Part shown: positions 44,324 to 53,702 of the stretch, piece after piece
How the letters are laid out: each line of letters starts with the position of its first letter
Position numbering within the stretch: position 1 is the stretch's first letter
Source of the DNA: Carbonatibacter sp965199245
GTDB taxonomy: Bacteria > Pseudomonadota > Alphaproteobacteria > Kiloniellales > Kiloniellaceae
Assembly (NCBI GenBank): GCA_965199245.1
Contig: CBDAQP010000003.1
Span: 806,001 to 870,000, forward strand
Length of the DNA stretch: 64,000 nt
Direction: 5' to 3'
Program-made: the position numbers and the translations under genes
The notes under the pieces: generated by a model
Seen by the model: only the letters and a program-made list of their open reading frames with translations
Database searches by the model: none
What the model was told of the DNA's origin: nothing

Positions 44324-45135
44324 AAGCTGTCTAACAAGTAAGTTTTATAATTCTGTTGATTGCAATTTTTATGAAGCGTAGCCGGATCATGGCTTCCTGC
44401 GTTTTGTCGAGATTTTCGTCATTTTTTGCCAGCCGCCTTGCAGGCTCCAGCCATGCGAAAGATCGCTCAACAATCCAGTGCTTTGGCAACACCCTGAACG
44501 CTTTTTCTTCACCTCGCCTTACGATCCCGATTTTCAGTTTTTCCTGATTGGCCAATGCGTCCATGATCGGCCCGCGATAACCGGCCCGGAACAATTTCAG
44601 CCGTCCATGCTTTTTCTTTATATCGTTCAAGAGAATGCGGGCTCCATCGCGATCCTGTATTCCAGCATCATGCACCACCGGATGCAGCGGAAACCCGGGC
44701 AGATCCACCCACAAATGCCGCTTGATTCCCTTCACTTTTTTGCCGGCCCCCTTTTTTTTGTCGGGGCCTTGAGCGATTGTGAGTCGATAATGGCCGCGCT
44801 TGCCTGTCTGTTCCGGCCCTCAAGCAGCCGAAGCACGCCATGGAGGTCACGCAGGATCATTTGCCAGGTTCCATTCTTCTTCCAGCGACTGAAATGGCCG
44901 TGAACGGCATGGCGGGAAATCCCCGGGAAGAAGTCGCCACTGACATCCTGTTTTCAGGACGTAAAAACAGGCATTTAATATATTCCCGGGCGAGTGTTTA
45001 AAGGGACGGCCACCGCCATTGCGGTGCTCAAAATATCCGCTCAACAGAGACCATTGCGCATCGGTGAGATCAGTATCATAAGTCATGCCGAAAATCATTA
45101 AAGACAATTTATCGATAAATAGATAATAGTTGTTA
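44322..45135 (-). mobile_element. IS5-type element, copy B1 (left of autotransporter)
   Basis: Left end AGAAGCTGTCTAACAAGTAA; right end TTGTTAGACAGATTCT (partly mutated). Same type and same orientation as copy B2 at 51196-52031. It is inserted directly next to the 23-bp repeat c and, on the right, abuts a short duplicate of the autotransporter 3' end. Confidence 0.8.
44331..45107 (-). pseudogene. IS5-type transposase of copy B1, broken
   Basis: YDTDLTDAQWSLLSGYFEHR, FKHSPGNILNACFYVLKTGC and QWRLLPGDFPP, then frameshift; KGIKRHLWVDLPGFPLHPVV, GARILLNDIKKKHGRLKLF and RSFAWLEPARRLAKN in the C-terminal half. The WADGG residues of the DDE region are lost (FRAGYRGP). Inactive. Confidence 0.75.
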
Positions 45136-45139
45136 GACA

Positions 45140-45195
45140 GATTCTCAGGTCATAGTCCGCCCCGATTGACCAGCGCGGGGCAGTAGAGCTTTCCA
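45140..45195 (-). pseudogene. Short duplicate of the autotransporter 3' end
   Basis: APRWSIGADYD is encoded in 35 bp nearly identical to the live gene (about 45390-45424). It lies between IS-B1 and the real gene. It may be what remains of a second autotransporter copy into which IS-B1 jumped. Confidence 0.65.
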
Positions 45196-45272
45196 TCCCG
45201 CGCACAGGTCTCATAAGTGTCGTGTTCCAATAAGCCGGACAAGTTGCACGCGCATAAGCCGGACAAACAGAA

Positions 45273-45298
45273 CCCCGAAAGGCTATTGCCTTTCGGGG
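45273..45298 (-). terminator. Strong hairpin after the autotransporter gene
   Basis: CCCCGAAAGGC (45273-45283) pairs exactly with GCCTTTCGGGG (45288-45298) with a four-base loop, 30 bp past the autotransporter stop. The U-run is weak (TTCTGTTT), but the position and an 11-bp stem favour a terminator. Confidence 0.7.
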
Positions 45299-45327
45299 CT
45301 GCCGTTGGGTCAAGTTCACAGGGTAGG

Positions 45328-48300
45328 TTAGAACTTGACCCTGGCATTCAGGCGGGCACTGTGGCCCGTGTAGCCGGGGCGGGCACTCACGTCATAGTCC
45401 GCCCCGATTGACCAGCGCGGGGCACTATAGCTCAGGCCCACCCCTGCGGTGCCCGAGAGCTTTTTGACCTTCGCCCCCTTGACCGTAAAGCGGTTGCCAC
45501 CGCCGGTGAACCGGCCGCGTGCCGTCGTTTGCTCCCCCGCAAAGTCATAGGACAGCCCCACACGCGCCACGGGAACAAGGGTGCCGTTCCCCCGGGTGAT
45601 CTCTTTGTGCAGGCGGGTGCCCAGCGTCCCCACAACCGCATCAATCGACCCCACTGTGATCTTCTGGTTCAGGCTCAACGCCCCCGTCGTGGTATAACGC
45701 GCCGACCCCACCCGCGTCCACGACAGACCCGCCGTCGGGGTCAGCGTCGTGCTCGCATCAAGCCTCAGCGGCACACCACCCCCCACAGAGGCCGTCAGGC
45801 TGGTCGTGTCATAAGCCGACTTGCGCCTCAAACCCGCCACACGCGAGGTCGTACTGACATCATTGCGCCCGACGCCCACCTGACCGTCCACATAATAACG
45901 CCCCGTGCTGTAATCCCCATAAATCGAGACCTGCCAGCTCCTGACATCCGTCTTATCCTCGCCAAAACCCTTGCCCGTCATCCGGCTGGTGCTATAGGCC
46001 AGAGCCGTCCCCACACGACCCCGTTCCCCCACAGGTGCATCCACACCCACCGCAAGGCCCCGCGCAGAGGTGCGATAACCGTCAATCCTCTGTTTTTTGT
46101 CCTTCGCCTGTTTGCCCCGACTGCCAAACGGCTTGAGCCAGAAGGCCCTGTCCAGCCCCTCGCCCCCGGTCGCAAATCCACTCTGGACAAATCCGCTCTG
46201 GCTGTCTCCCCCGCGCTGCACAGACAGGCGTTCGCCAACCACACCCGCCACCTGTGTCCCCGTCGAGACCACCGCCGCCGTCGCCCCGCCCAGCGCGGTC
46301 ATCTGCGGCGTGAGCTGGGCCGCAAGCCGCTTGCCTTTCGCCTCGTTCCCCGCCTGCGCCGCCTCCTGCAGAATCTTCTTCACGGGGTCGTTCGCGGGTA
46401 AATCCTTCGCAAGGGATGAGGCCGCCAAAAGCACAGTGGCTTCAGAGGGCGACACGCCCAGCTTCGACGACACCTCGCCGGCCGACCTGAAGCCCTTCGC
46501 TGTCACAGTTACATCGGTGCCGTCATCATTAAAGTCATAGTTGTAGTTGACAAGGTTATTGCCCTTGAGCGTGAACTTCTCCTTGTCCAGGGTACTATGC
46601 GCACTGAACACCTTCTGCGTTCCGCTGGTAAAGGACAGCGGCAAAATCAATCTGACCCTGTTTTCATCCGTAAAGGTTCCCTCAAAGGCATAGTCCCCGA
46701 CCGTCACAAAGGCCTGTGTTGCATCATCACGCCTTGTCAGGCCATCCCCCAGCGCAATCGTCGTCCCTGTCTTGAGCCTCAGGGTTCCCGACAGATAAAC
46801 AGGCTGGTTAAAGGTGACTTTGGCACCTTCATTCACAGTCAGGCTGTCGAGTTTGGCAACAGCCGTCCCCAGCTGCCCCCCGAAGATCACGCCATCCGCG
46901 TGGGTGTTGGAAATAATAATCGCGCCATTGCCATCTGCCGCGCCTGTGATATCGCCCGTGATCGTCTGTCCGGCCGTCCCGCCAAAGGTGACAGAACTTC
47001 CGTCGCCCAGTGTGAACTCTGTCTCTGCCTTGACATGACCCTTGAAGGTTGTCGCATCGCGCGCGGTGATATTCAGGTTGCCCGCATAAACATCACCGCC
47101 AAAGGTCGTTTCCCCATCGGCAACCGTGATCCTGTTCAGGGCAGCCTCTGCGGTACCGATCGATCCCGTAAAGGAGACCTTGCGACCCGCGTCATCGGTT
47201 GAGCGGTTCCTGATCTCCAGATTGCCCTGTCCGTCATCGCCCGCAACAATGTTGCCCGTGATCGTTTGCGCGTCCGCCGCCCCTGTCCCGCGTCCATTGG
47301 TGCCGGTGACCCCGCTGGCATCACCGACAATCAGGGTCGCATTGTTGCGGAGTGTGACATGACCGGCAAAGTAACCGGACTGTTCAAGCGTCGCTTTGGT
47401 GCCGGTGTGCAGGGTCAGGCCGGCCAGTCTGGCAGTGGTCGCGCCCAGGTTCCCCTCAAAGGTCACACCGGCTCTGTTGGCAATGGTGATCGCCCCCTGA
47501 TTATTGGCATCCGTCGTGATCGCAGGGGCGATGGTCTGTGCTGCCGTGCCGGCAAAGGTCGCAGCCCCCCCCGCCCCATCAAAGACCAGACCGTTGGCCC
47601 CGGTGGTGACAGACCCCTTGAAGGTCGCCGCCCCCGCCAGCGTCAGGCCCGCGCGCGTGGTCACAGAGCTGTTGAAGATCGTCCCGTCACTGTCGGCATT
47701 GACGTCAATCGTTCCGGCATAAACAGCACCAGCAAAAACCGTCTGGCCGTTGTCCAGTGTGAGTCGTGCAAGATCGTTACCGGTTCCCGACCCGCCAACG
47801 GCATCCTCAAAGGTCACCGTCCTGTTCGTCGTGCCGCTGTTATTCACAACGACAGACCCCCGCTCGCCCGCCGTGCTGTTGCTGATGACCGCCTTGATGG
47901 TCTGGTTGTCAGACCCGCCAAAGGTGATTGTGGCATCATCGCCCAGTTTCAGGCCATTTGCCAGATAAACACTGCCTTCAAAAGCCGCGTTGGAGTCATC
48001 GTTCAGGGTCACGCGGTTCAACTTTTGACCACTTGCGCCCAGCTGGCCCGCAAAGGTCACGCCGTCCGCGTGGGTGTTGGCAATAATAATCGACCCCTGA
48101 TTATTCGCATCCGTCGTGATATTGCCCGTCACCGTTTGTCCGGACGTGCCGTCAAAGGTCACAGAACCGCTGTTGTTGCCCAGTTTGATCCCTGTCTCTG
48201 CCTTGACATCGCCCTTGAAAACTGTCGCGTCGGTTGTGGTGATATTGATCGTATCGGCATAAACACCACTGTGAAAGGTCGTCCGGCCATTGCCCAGCGT

Positions 48301-50946
48301 GATCTGCTTGAGGGCTCTCCCATCGGCACCGACTGACCCGCCAAAGGTCACTTTGTTGCTATTGGTGGCACCTGCGTTGTTCACAACCAGGAGACCACGC
48401 CCGTCGGAATCCGTGGTGATGTCCCCCGTCACAGTCTGGTTCGCCGTGCCGTTCAGGGTGATTTTGGCCGCATCGTTCACGGCAAAGGATATCCCGAGTG
48501 CGCCTGTGGTCACATTGCCCCTGAACTCTGCACCATCGGTTGATTCGACCAAAAGAACCCCTGCAAAAACATCACCCTTAAACCGCGCCACACCATTTCT
48601 CACCGAGAGTCCGGCAAGATCGCTGCCCGACGCGCCCACAGCACCCTCAAAGGTCACAATATTATTATTCGTCCCGCCGCTGTTATTCACAACGACAGAC
48701 CCCCGCTTGCCCGTGCTGTTGGTAATATCCGCCTGAACGGTCTGGTTGCTAGACCTGGGAAAGTTGCTAGACCTGCGAAAGGTGATGGTGCTATTGCCCA
48801 GTTTCAGGCCATTCGCCAGATAAACATGACCCTCAAAGATCGCCCTGGAGTTATCGCTCAGGGTCAGGCGGTTCAACCCGTTGTTCGTACCACTTGCGCC
48901 CAATGCGTTCTTGAAGGTCACGCCGTCATCGTTGTCGATGGTGATTGTGCCATAGTTGCCCCCCGATGCGCTCGTGATACTGCCGGCCACCGTTTGGGAA
49001 GTTGTTCCGTTGAATGTGACCCCGGTGTTTTGACCCAGAACCAGACCACCGTTCGCACCGGTTCTCAGATAGACATTGCCCTTAAAGGTCGCTTTGGACG
49101 CATCCGCCGCAGTCGCGTGGCCCGTCAGGGTCAGGAGGCGCAGCCAGGCGCGGGAGGTGCCCAGGTCATCCTCAAAGGTCACACCGGCCTTGTTCGCCAC
49201 AGTGATCCAGCCCCGACCCGGGATCGTCGGCATGATATTACCCGCAACCGTTTGTCCGGTCGTCCCGCTAAAGGTCACAGAACCATTGGTCGTGCCCAGT
49301 TTGATCCCCTCGTTCGCTCCTGTTCCTGCCTTGACATCGCCCTTGAAAACTGTCGCGTCGCCTGTGGTGATCGTGATTGTATCGGCATAAACACCACTGT
49401 TAAAGGTCGTCCGGCCGTCTCTCAGCGTGATCTGCTTGAGAGATTCCCCATCGCGACCGACTGAACTGCTGAAGGTGACTGTGTTGTTATTGGCATTGGT
49501 GGTGCCATTGCCCCGGTTATCAACAATCAGTGTCCCCTGTCCGTCACCACCTGCGGTAATCCGATTATTGATCGTTTGACCCGTGTCATTCACTGTCACA
49601 GAACGACCCGCACCGCCAATCGTCAGAGTGGCGTTGTTGCCCATTGTTATGGAACCACCATATTCACTCGTCGAACTCTTTTCAATCGTCACGTGTGACG
49701 CCTCGTCCGCTGTCGTGCCACCGCTTATATCAATAAAACCGGCGTTTATACTCTCTCTGAAAACAGCAATACCCGCAGACTCATTACTCCCGACAAAAAT
49801 GCCAGTTAACCTGCCATCATCGGCTCCAACACGATTGTTAAAGGTGACTTTGTTCCGGGCCGAACCACCAGAAGAACGCCCGCCAATAATGGTGAGATTA
49901 CCTCCGCGCGAAGTACCACCAGAACGACCACCAACAATTTTATTACCAACTGTCATATCACCAGCTGATGCGTTGAATATGGCTCCGGCATTAACAATTG
50001 TCGAACCTGTACCCACAACGTGACGTCCATCCGTCAGCTTGATCGTATCACCGGACACATTTCCCCGAAACTCGACAGTCGTCTTCTCATTCCTGTGATT
50101 GCCCGCAATCACATTGATATGATCAACATGAACGCCCCTGTTGAAAATCGCATGACCGCCCTTCGACGCGTCGCCCACCGTCAACTGCCTGAGGCGTCTG
50201 TCGTTCGCATCCGTCGCGTCATCGTGACCAATCTCTATGTCAAAAGTCGCCTTACGCGGTGCAAGGCCATCACGGCCATTCAGAACCTGAATCGTGCCCT
50301 CGCCGTCTGCGGCGGCGGTGATCTGCGCCGGGCCAGTGCCCAGAATCGTTTGGTCGGCAGAGCCATTAAAAACAAGATAAGCGCGGCCCCGTCCGGCTGC
50401 ACCGTCGTCCAGAGTGGCACTGTTTTCAATCGTTAAATCGCCGCCGAAAATGGCCCGGCCTTTTGAATTAGTAGAACTAGCATCTTCCATGTCAACAGTC
50501 AGTCCACCGACAACAGCCCCCCTTTCAACAGTTAAGTTTAGACCACCCCCTGTGCTGTAAATACTAACAACAACCGCCTGACTGCCTTGTTTTGTGATTT
50601 CTCCAATAGCATGGTCAAGGCCTCCAACCCCACGAGTGAAAAGGACAAGCGTCCCGGCCCCACTTTGTCCACTTTTCAAAACCTCCATACGAGCACTGCG
50701 AGAGGTGTCTACCACATCAACTCCTCCACCAGACAGTGTGAGGTTATCACCCGCTCTCGCGTTAGCAATATCCGTGCTGGAGGTGTTGCTTGCGTCTCTC
50801 GCTGTACCATCGGCCCAATTATCATAACTTGATGAATTATGCGTGTAATCCACCGCCTGGGCAAAGGCACCGGAGCCAACGCTTGCCGCCAGAACAACAG
50901 CAGACACACCGGCCAACAAAGACGATTTGGAAGAAAAACGACACAT
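45328..50946 (-). CDS. Large autotransporter with repetitive passenger and C-terminal barrel
   Basis: A 1872-residue type Va autotransporter. The signal peptide is SSLLAGVSAVVLAASVGSGA...AQA (about residues 8-30). The passenger (to about residue 1550) consists of repeating blocks such as GVTFEGNLG, RLTLDNGQTVFAGAVYAG, VTFGGTAGQTITGDIT and QGAITIAN, fitting a beta-helix. A linker (about residues 1500-1590) rich in Ala and Glu follows, then the ~280-residue outer-membrane barrel (GLAVGVDAPVGERGRVGTA, VGRNDVSTTSRVAG) ending RLNARVKF with a terminal Phe. ATG 50946 has AGGGTAGG upstream. Flanked on both sides by IS5-type elements. Probably surface adhesin or autoaggregation factor; that is inference. 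Confidence 0.88.
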   Translation of the reverse strand: MCRFSSKSSLLAGVSAVVLAASVGSGAFAQAVDYTHNSSSYDNWADGTARDASNTSSTDIANARAGDNLTLSGGGVDVVDTSRSARMEVLKSGQSGAGTLVLFTRGVGGLDHAIGEITKQGSQAVVVSIYSTGGGLNLTVERGAVVGGLTVDMEDASSTNSKGRAIFGGDLTIENSATLDDGAAGRGRAYLVFNGSADQTILGTGPAQITAAADGEGTIQVLNGRDGLAPRKATFDIEIGHDDATDANDRRLRQLTVGDASKGGHAIFNRGVHVDHINVIAGNHRNEKTTVEFRGNVSGDTIKLTDGRHVVGTGSTIVNAGAIFNASAGDMTVGNKIVGGRSGGTSRGGNLTIIGGRSSGGSARNKVTFNNRVGADDGRLTGIFVGSNESAGIAVFRESINAGFIDISGGTTADEASHVTIEKSSTSEYGGSITMGNNATLTIGGAGRSVTVNDTGQTINNRITAGGDGQGTLIVDNRGNGTTNANNNTVTFSSSVGRDGESLKQITLRDGRTTFNSGVYADTITITTGDATVFKGDVKAGTGANEGIKLGTTNGSVTFSGTTGQTVAGNIMPTIPGRGWITVANKAGVTFEDDLGTSRAWLRLLTLTGHATAADASKATFKGNVYLRTGANGGLVLGQNTGVTFNGTTSQTVAGSITSASGGNYGTITIDNDDGVTFKNALGASGTNNGLNRLTLSDNSRAIFEGHVYLANGLKLGNSTITFRRSSNFPRSSNQTVQADITNSTGKRGSVVVNNSGGTNNNIVTFEGAVGASGSDLAGLSVRNGVARFKGDVFAGVLLVESTDGAEFRGNVTTGALGISFAVNDAAKITLNGTANQTVTGDITTDSDGRGLLVVNNAGATNSNKVTFGGSVGADGRALKQITLGNGRTTFHSGVYADTINITTTDATVFKGDVKAETGIKLGNNSGSVTFDGTSGQTVTGNITTDANNQGSIIIANTHADGVTFAGQLGASGQKLNRVTLNDDSNAAFEGSVYLANGLKLGDDATITFGGSDNQTIKAVISNSTAGERGSVVVNNSGTTNRTVTFEDAVGGSGTGNDLARLTLDNGQTVFAGAVYAGTIDVNADSDGTIFNSSVTTRAGLTLAGAATFKGSVTTGANGLVFDGAGGAATFAGTAAQTIAPAITTDANNQGAITIANRAGVTFEGNLGATTARLAGLTLHTGTKATLEQSGYFAGHVTLRNNATLIVGDASGVTGTNGRGTGAADAQTITGNIVAGDDGQGNLEIRNRSTDDAGRKVSFTGSIGTAEAALNRITVADGETTFGGDVYAGNLNITARDATTFKGHVKAETEFTLGDGSSVTFGGTAGQTITGDITGAADGNGAIIISNTHADGVIFGGQLGTAVAKLDSLTVNEGAKVTFNQPVYLSGTLRLKTGTTIALGDGLTRRDDATQAFVTVGDYAFEGTFTDENRVRLILPLSFTSGTQKVFSAHSTLDKEKFTLKGNNLVNYNYDFNDDGTDVTVTAKGFRSAGEVSSKLGVSPSEATVLLAASSLAKDLPANDPVKKILQEAAQAGNEAKGKRLAAQLTPQMTALGGATAAVVSTGTQVAGVVGERLSVQRGGDSQSGFVQSGFATGGEGLDRAFWLKPFGSRGKQAKDKKQRIDGYRTSARGLAVGVDAPVGERGRVGTALAYSTSRMTGKGFGEDKTDVRSWQVSIYGDYSTGRYYVDGQVGVGRNDVSTTSRVAGLRRKSAYDTTSLTASVGGGVPLRLDASTTLTPTAGLSWTRVGSARYTTTGALSLNQKITVGSIDAVVGTLGTRLHKEITRGNGTLVPVARVGLSYDFAGEQTTARGRFTGGGNRFTVKGAKVKKLSGTAGVGLSYSAPRWSIGADYDVSARPGYTGHSARLNARVKF

Positions 50947-51195
50947 CGCAAAACCTACCCTGTTTTAAAGTTTATCCAAAAAAACACAGGTCAGCCCGAC
51001 GTAAAACGTATCACCCCACAAAAAAAGGCCGACCCATTCAAGGCCGACCCACACAATTCTGACAAGATAAAGAGCAGAGGCGAAAAAAGATGTCAAGGCT
51101 TTTATCGCCAAAAAACAATATTTTTTTGCACCAACCCCGAAACAGAAAAACAATATATTTCAACACAAAAAGATGAAAAAAAAGACCTGTTTTTA
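50947..51195. promoter_or_regulatory. Leader of the autotransporter gene
   Basis: About 250 bp, strongly A-rich, no gene. It should hold the promoter. AAGGCCGACCCA occurs twice in direct orientation 15-16 bp apart (about 51027-51054), a possible tandem operator. It ends at the TTA duplication next to IS-B2. Confidence 0.5.
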
Positions 51196-52031
51196 AGAAG
51201 CTGTCTAACAATTAAGTTTTATAATTCTGTTGAGTGCGATTTGTATGAAGCGTAGCCGGATCATGGCTTCCTGCGTTTTGTCGAGATTTTCGTAATGTTT
51301 TGCCAGCCGCCTTGCAGGTTCCAGCCATGCGAAAGATCGCTCGACAATCCAGCGTTTTGGCAACACCTTGAACGCTTTTTCTTCACCTCGCTTTACGATC
51401 CCGATTTTCAGTTTTTCCTGATTGGCCAATGCCTCCATGATCGGCCCGCGATAACCGCCATCAGCCCAGAACAATTTCAGCCTTCTGTGCTTTTTCTTTA
51501 TATCTTTCAATAGAATGCGGGCCGCGATCCTGTATTCCAGCATCATGCACCACCAGATGTAGCGGAAACCCGAGCACATCCACCAATAAATGCCGCTTGA
51601 TTCCCTTCACTTTCTTGCCGGCATCGAACCCCCTTTTTTTTGTCGGGGCCTTGACCGATTGTGAGTCGATAATGGCCGCGCTTGCCTGTTCGTTCCGACC
51701 CTCAAGCAGCCGAAGCACGCCATGGAGGTCACGCAGGATAATGTGCCAGGTTCCATTCTTCTTCCAGCGACTGAAATGGCCGTGAACGGTCTGCCATGGC
51801 GGGAAATCTTTGGGAAGAAGTCGCCACTGACAGCCTGTTTTAAGAACGTAAAAACAGGCACTTAATATATTCCTGGGCGAGTGTTTGAAGGGACGGCCAC
51901 CGCCATTGCGGCGCTCAAAATATCCGCGCAACAGAGACCATTGCGCATCGGTGAGATCAGTATCATAAGGCATGCCGAAAACCATTAAAGACAATTTATT
52001 GATAAATAATTAATAGTTGTTAGACAGCTTC
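51196..52031 (-). mobile_element. IS5-type element, copy B2 (right of autotransporter)
   Basis: About 836 bp. Ends AGAAGCTGTCTAACAATTAA and TTGTTAGACAGCTTC. TTA is present on both sides (51193-51195, 52032-52034), fitting the TNA duplication of one IS5 subgroup. Same orientation as B1. Its right end sits exactly against the 23-bp repeat d. Confidence 0.85.
51205..51994 (-). pseudogene. IS5-type transposase of copy B2, frameshifted
   Basis: N-terminal half to about 51515 (YDTDLTDAQWSLLRGYFERR, ACFYVLKTGCQWRLLPKDFP, SAAIIDSQSVKAPTKKRGFD), C-terminal half in another frame (FWADGGYRGPIMEALANQ, PKRWIVERSFAWLEPARRL). Compared with B1, five bases are missing after CAGGATCGCG at about 51520-51530, which breaks the frame. 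Otherwise it is the better preserved copy. Confidence 0.78.
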
Positions 52032-52053
52032 TTAGGATTTGTTCAGCGCGGAC
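52031..52053 (-). repeat. IS5-type terminal repeat, copy d
   Basis: CTTAGGATTTGTTCAGCGCG then GAC; one base differs from the other copies. Faces left, so with copy c it forms the inverted boundary of the 44301-52053 segment. Confidence 0.72.
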
Positions 52054-52055
52054 TA

Positions 52056-52375
52056 CGTCGGCCGAAGTCTGGGGTGACACCGCCTATCGCTCCGAAAGCA
52101 GTGAGAAATGGCTGGCGAAGAAGATGCTGGTCAGCCGCATCCATCGCAAGAAACCCAGGGGTAAGCCCATGCCGAAAGCCGGCGCACGGGCCAACGCGCG
52201 AAAATCAGCCATCCGTGCACGGGTGGAGCATGTTTTCGCCCATCAGAAAAACCGCTTCGGTCTGTTCATCCGCACCATCGGTCTCAAAAGGGCAGAAGCC
52301 AAACTGACGCTGGCCAATCTGGCCTACAACATGGATCGCCTGATCTTCCATGAACGCCGGGTAACCGCAGGATGA
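52056..52375 (+). pseudogene. IS5-family transposase, C-terminal remnant
   Basis: EVWGDTAYRSESSEKWLAKK, ARANARKSAIRARVEHVFAH and AEAKLTLANLAYNMDRLIFH, ending with a stop at 52375, are the C-terminal third of an IS5/IS1182-like DDE transposase. It starts abruptly next to the 23-bp repeat d. A different element from IS-B. Confidence 0.75.
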
Positions 52376-52411
52376 CTCCGTCCGGAATGCGGATTTCGTC
52401 GTAAAAAACGT

Positions 52412-52563
52412 CCCGCCACCGCAATCTGCAATGGGCGCACGCGCACAGCGAACTGGGCAGGCAAAGCGAAGGGATCCTGTCACAAATTATCCTCAATGCC
52501 CAACCCGATTATGCCATGTTGGCTGTTGCCAATAGCCAGCTAAAAAATATGGTCACGGCCTGA
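52412..52563 (+). pseudogene. C-terminal fragment of an unknown protein
   Basis: An open frame reads QWAHAHSELGRQSEGILSQI then DYAMLAVANSQLKNMVTA and stops at 52561-52563. No start or N-terminal part is present. Helical composition; no family recognised. It may be just chance coding. Confidence 0.3.
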
Positions 52564-52849
52564 GAGTCAATTTTTCAATCTGTAGATCACAGGAATACGA
52601 TATGTCATGCGCTCTTACTGAAGGTGTCGTAAATTTGGGAATACGCTTGGAATATGTCTGAATCCATCCAGAAAACAGCAAAAAATCTTGAGAATCAGGA
52701 TAAAAAAGCCCGCCTCCAAGACACCCGCTCTGCCGATATATCTCGTGTAGCGTGACTCTAAATATGTCGCACGATGATTCTAAACACGCCGCCTTTTGGC
52801 ACTGTCTATCATCTATAGACAATTCATTATAATCTGCTTATAGTTCATG
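52564..52849. other. Gap with element scars
   Basis: No gene. About 52746-52766 repeats GTAGCGTGACTC-AAATATG, also found at about 2286. About 52783-52810 reads AACACGCCGCCTTTTGGCAC, an internal bit of the IS630 at 55749. The left end of the next IS630 element lies near 52805-52820. Confidence 0.5.
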
Positions 52850-53654
52850 TATGGCGTGTTCATCAGATTTCGGCAGTAAGGTTTGATCTGTCCGCGAGAA
52901 GGAAGGCCTTGCAATAGCGCAGGTTGCGGAGCGTTTTTGTGTGGGGAGAGCAAGCGTCACCCGTTGGCTCAAGACCCCTGAGCCGAAGACAACCCGGACT
53001 AAGCCGGCGACAAGGATTGATATGGTCGCCCTGGCGCGTGACGTTCGGGCTCATCCTGATGCATATCAATATGAGCGTGCCCGTCGTTTTGGTGTGGGTG
53101 TTCAGGGGATCAATCACGCCCTGCGCCGTCTGGGTGTGACATATAAAAAAAACGCTCACGCCTCCAGAAACGTGCGCGGGCGTGCCTTCCAAACGATTAT
53201 AAAGATGTATGGGCACCGGGGCCGTCCCGTTGTTTATGTCGGTGAAAGCGGCTTTGCCCATGACATGCCACGCACGCATGGTTATGCACCAACAGGTCAA
53301 CGCTGTTATGGCCTGTGCGATTGGCAGGCCGGGGGCCGAACCAATGCTATTGGTGCCCTGATCGGGAAAACCCTGCTGACAGTCGGCCTGTTTCAGGCAA
53401 ACGTCACTGCAGATATTTTCACCGCACGGGTCAAACAGGATGTGCTGCCCCGGCTTCCTGAAAACCCTGTCATCGTCATGGATAACGCAACAGTTCACAA
53501 GCACCGGGATACCCAAAATATCATCCGGAAAGCAGGGCATACCTTGCTCTTCCTGCCCCCTTGGTCCCCTGACCTCAACCCCATCGAACAAAAATCGACC
53601 CATCTCAAAGCCGTCAGAAAACAACTCTTTTGCTCCATTGAACAACTTATATAG
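52850..53654 (+). pseudogene. Second-type IS630 transposase with nonsense, frameshift and lost catalytic Asp
   Basis: From ATG 52850 (MACSSDFGSKV) a TGA and an indel break the first 20 codons. From 52941 the frame is open: VTRWLKTPEPK, the Tc1-like linker YERARRFGVGVQGINHALRR, and the DDE_3 domain. The motif normally reading VVYxDESGF is VVYVGESGF, so the first catalytic Asp is Gly. VIVMDNATVHKH and WSPDLNPIE keep the other two positions. The right end is GGATAGGCTATATTTTAC. Inactive. Confidence 0.78.
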
Positions 53655-53702
53655 GATAGGCTATATTTTACAGCAAAATACAGTCCATGTTCGGGGGATG
53701 AC

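Noticed and set aside
47266..48336. Plus-strand open frame of 356 codons opposite the autotransporter
   Set aside because: The repeated passenger gives periodic open antisense frames; no family signal and the barrel/passenger frame is continuous.
45328..50946. Repetitive region considered as a CRISPR array
   Set aside because: The repeats are coding, of unequal length and spacing and lie in one continuous frame; no cas genes in the window.
44301..52053. Calling the autotransporter segment a proven active transposon
   Set aside because: Both IS5-type copies have broken transposases and no clear target duplication flanks the whole; only the architecture supports it.
52564..52822. Minus-strand 89-codon open frame
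   Set aside because: It runs across several element scars and contains bits of IS630; no start signal.
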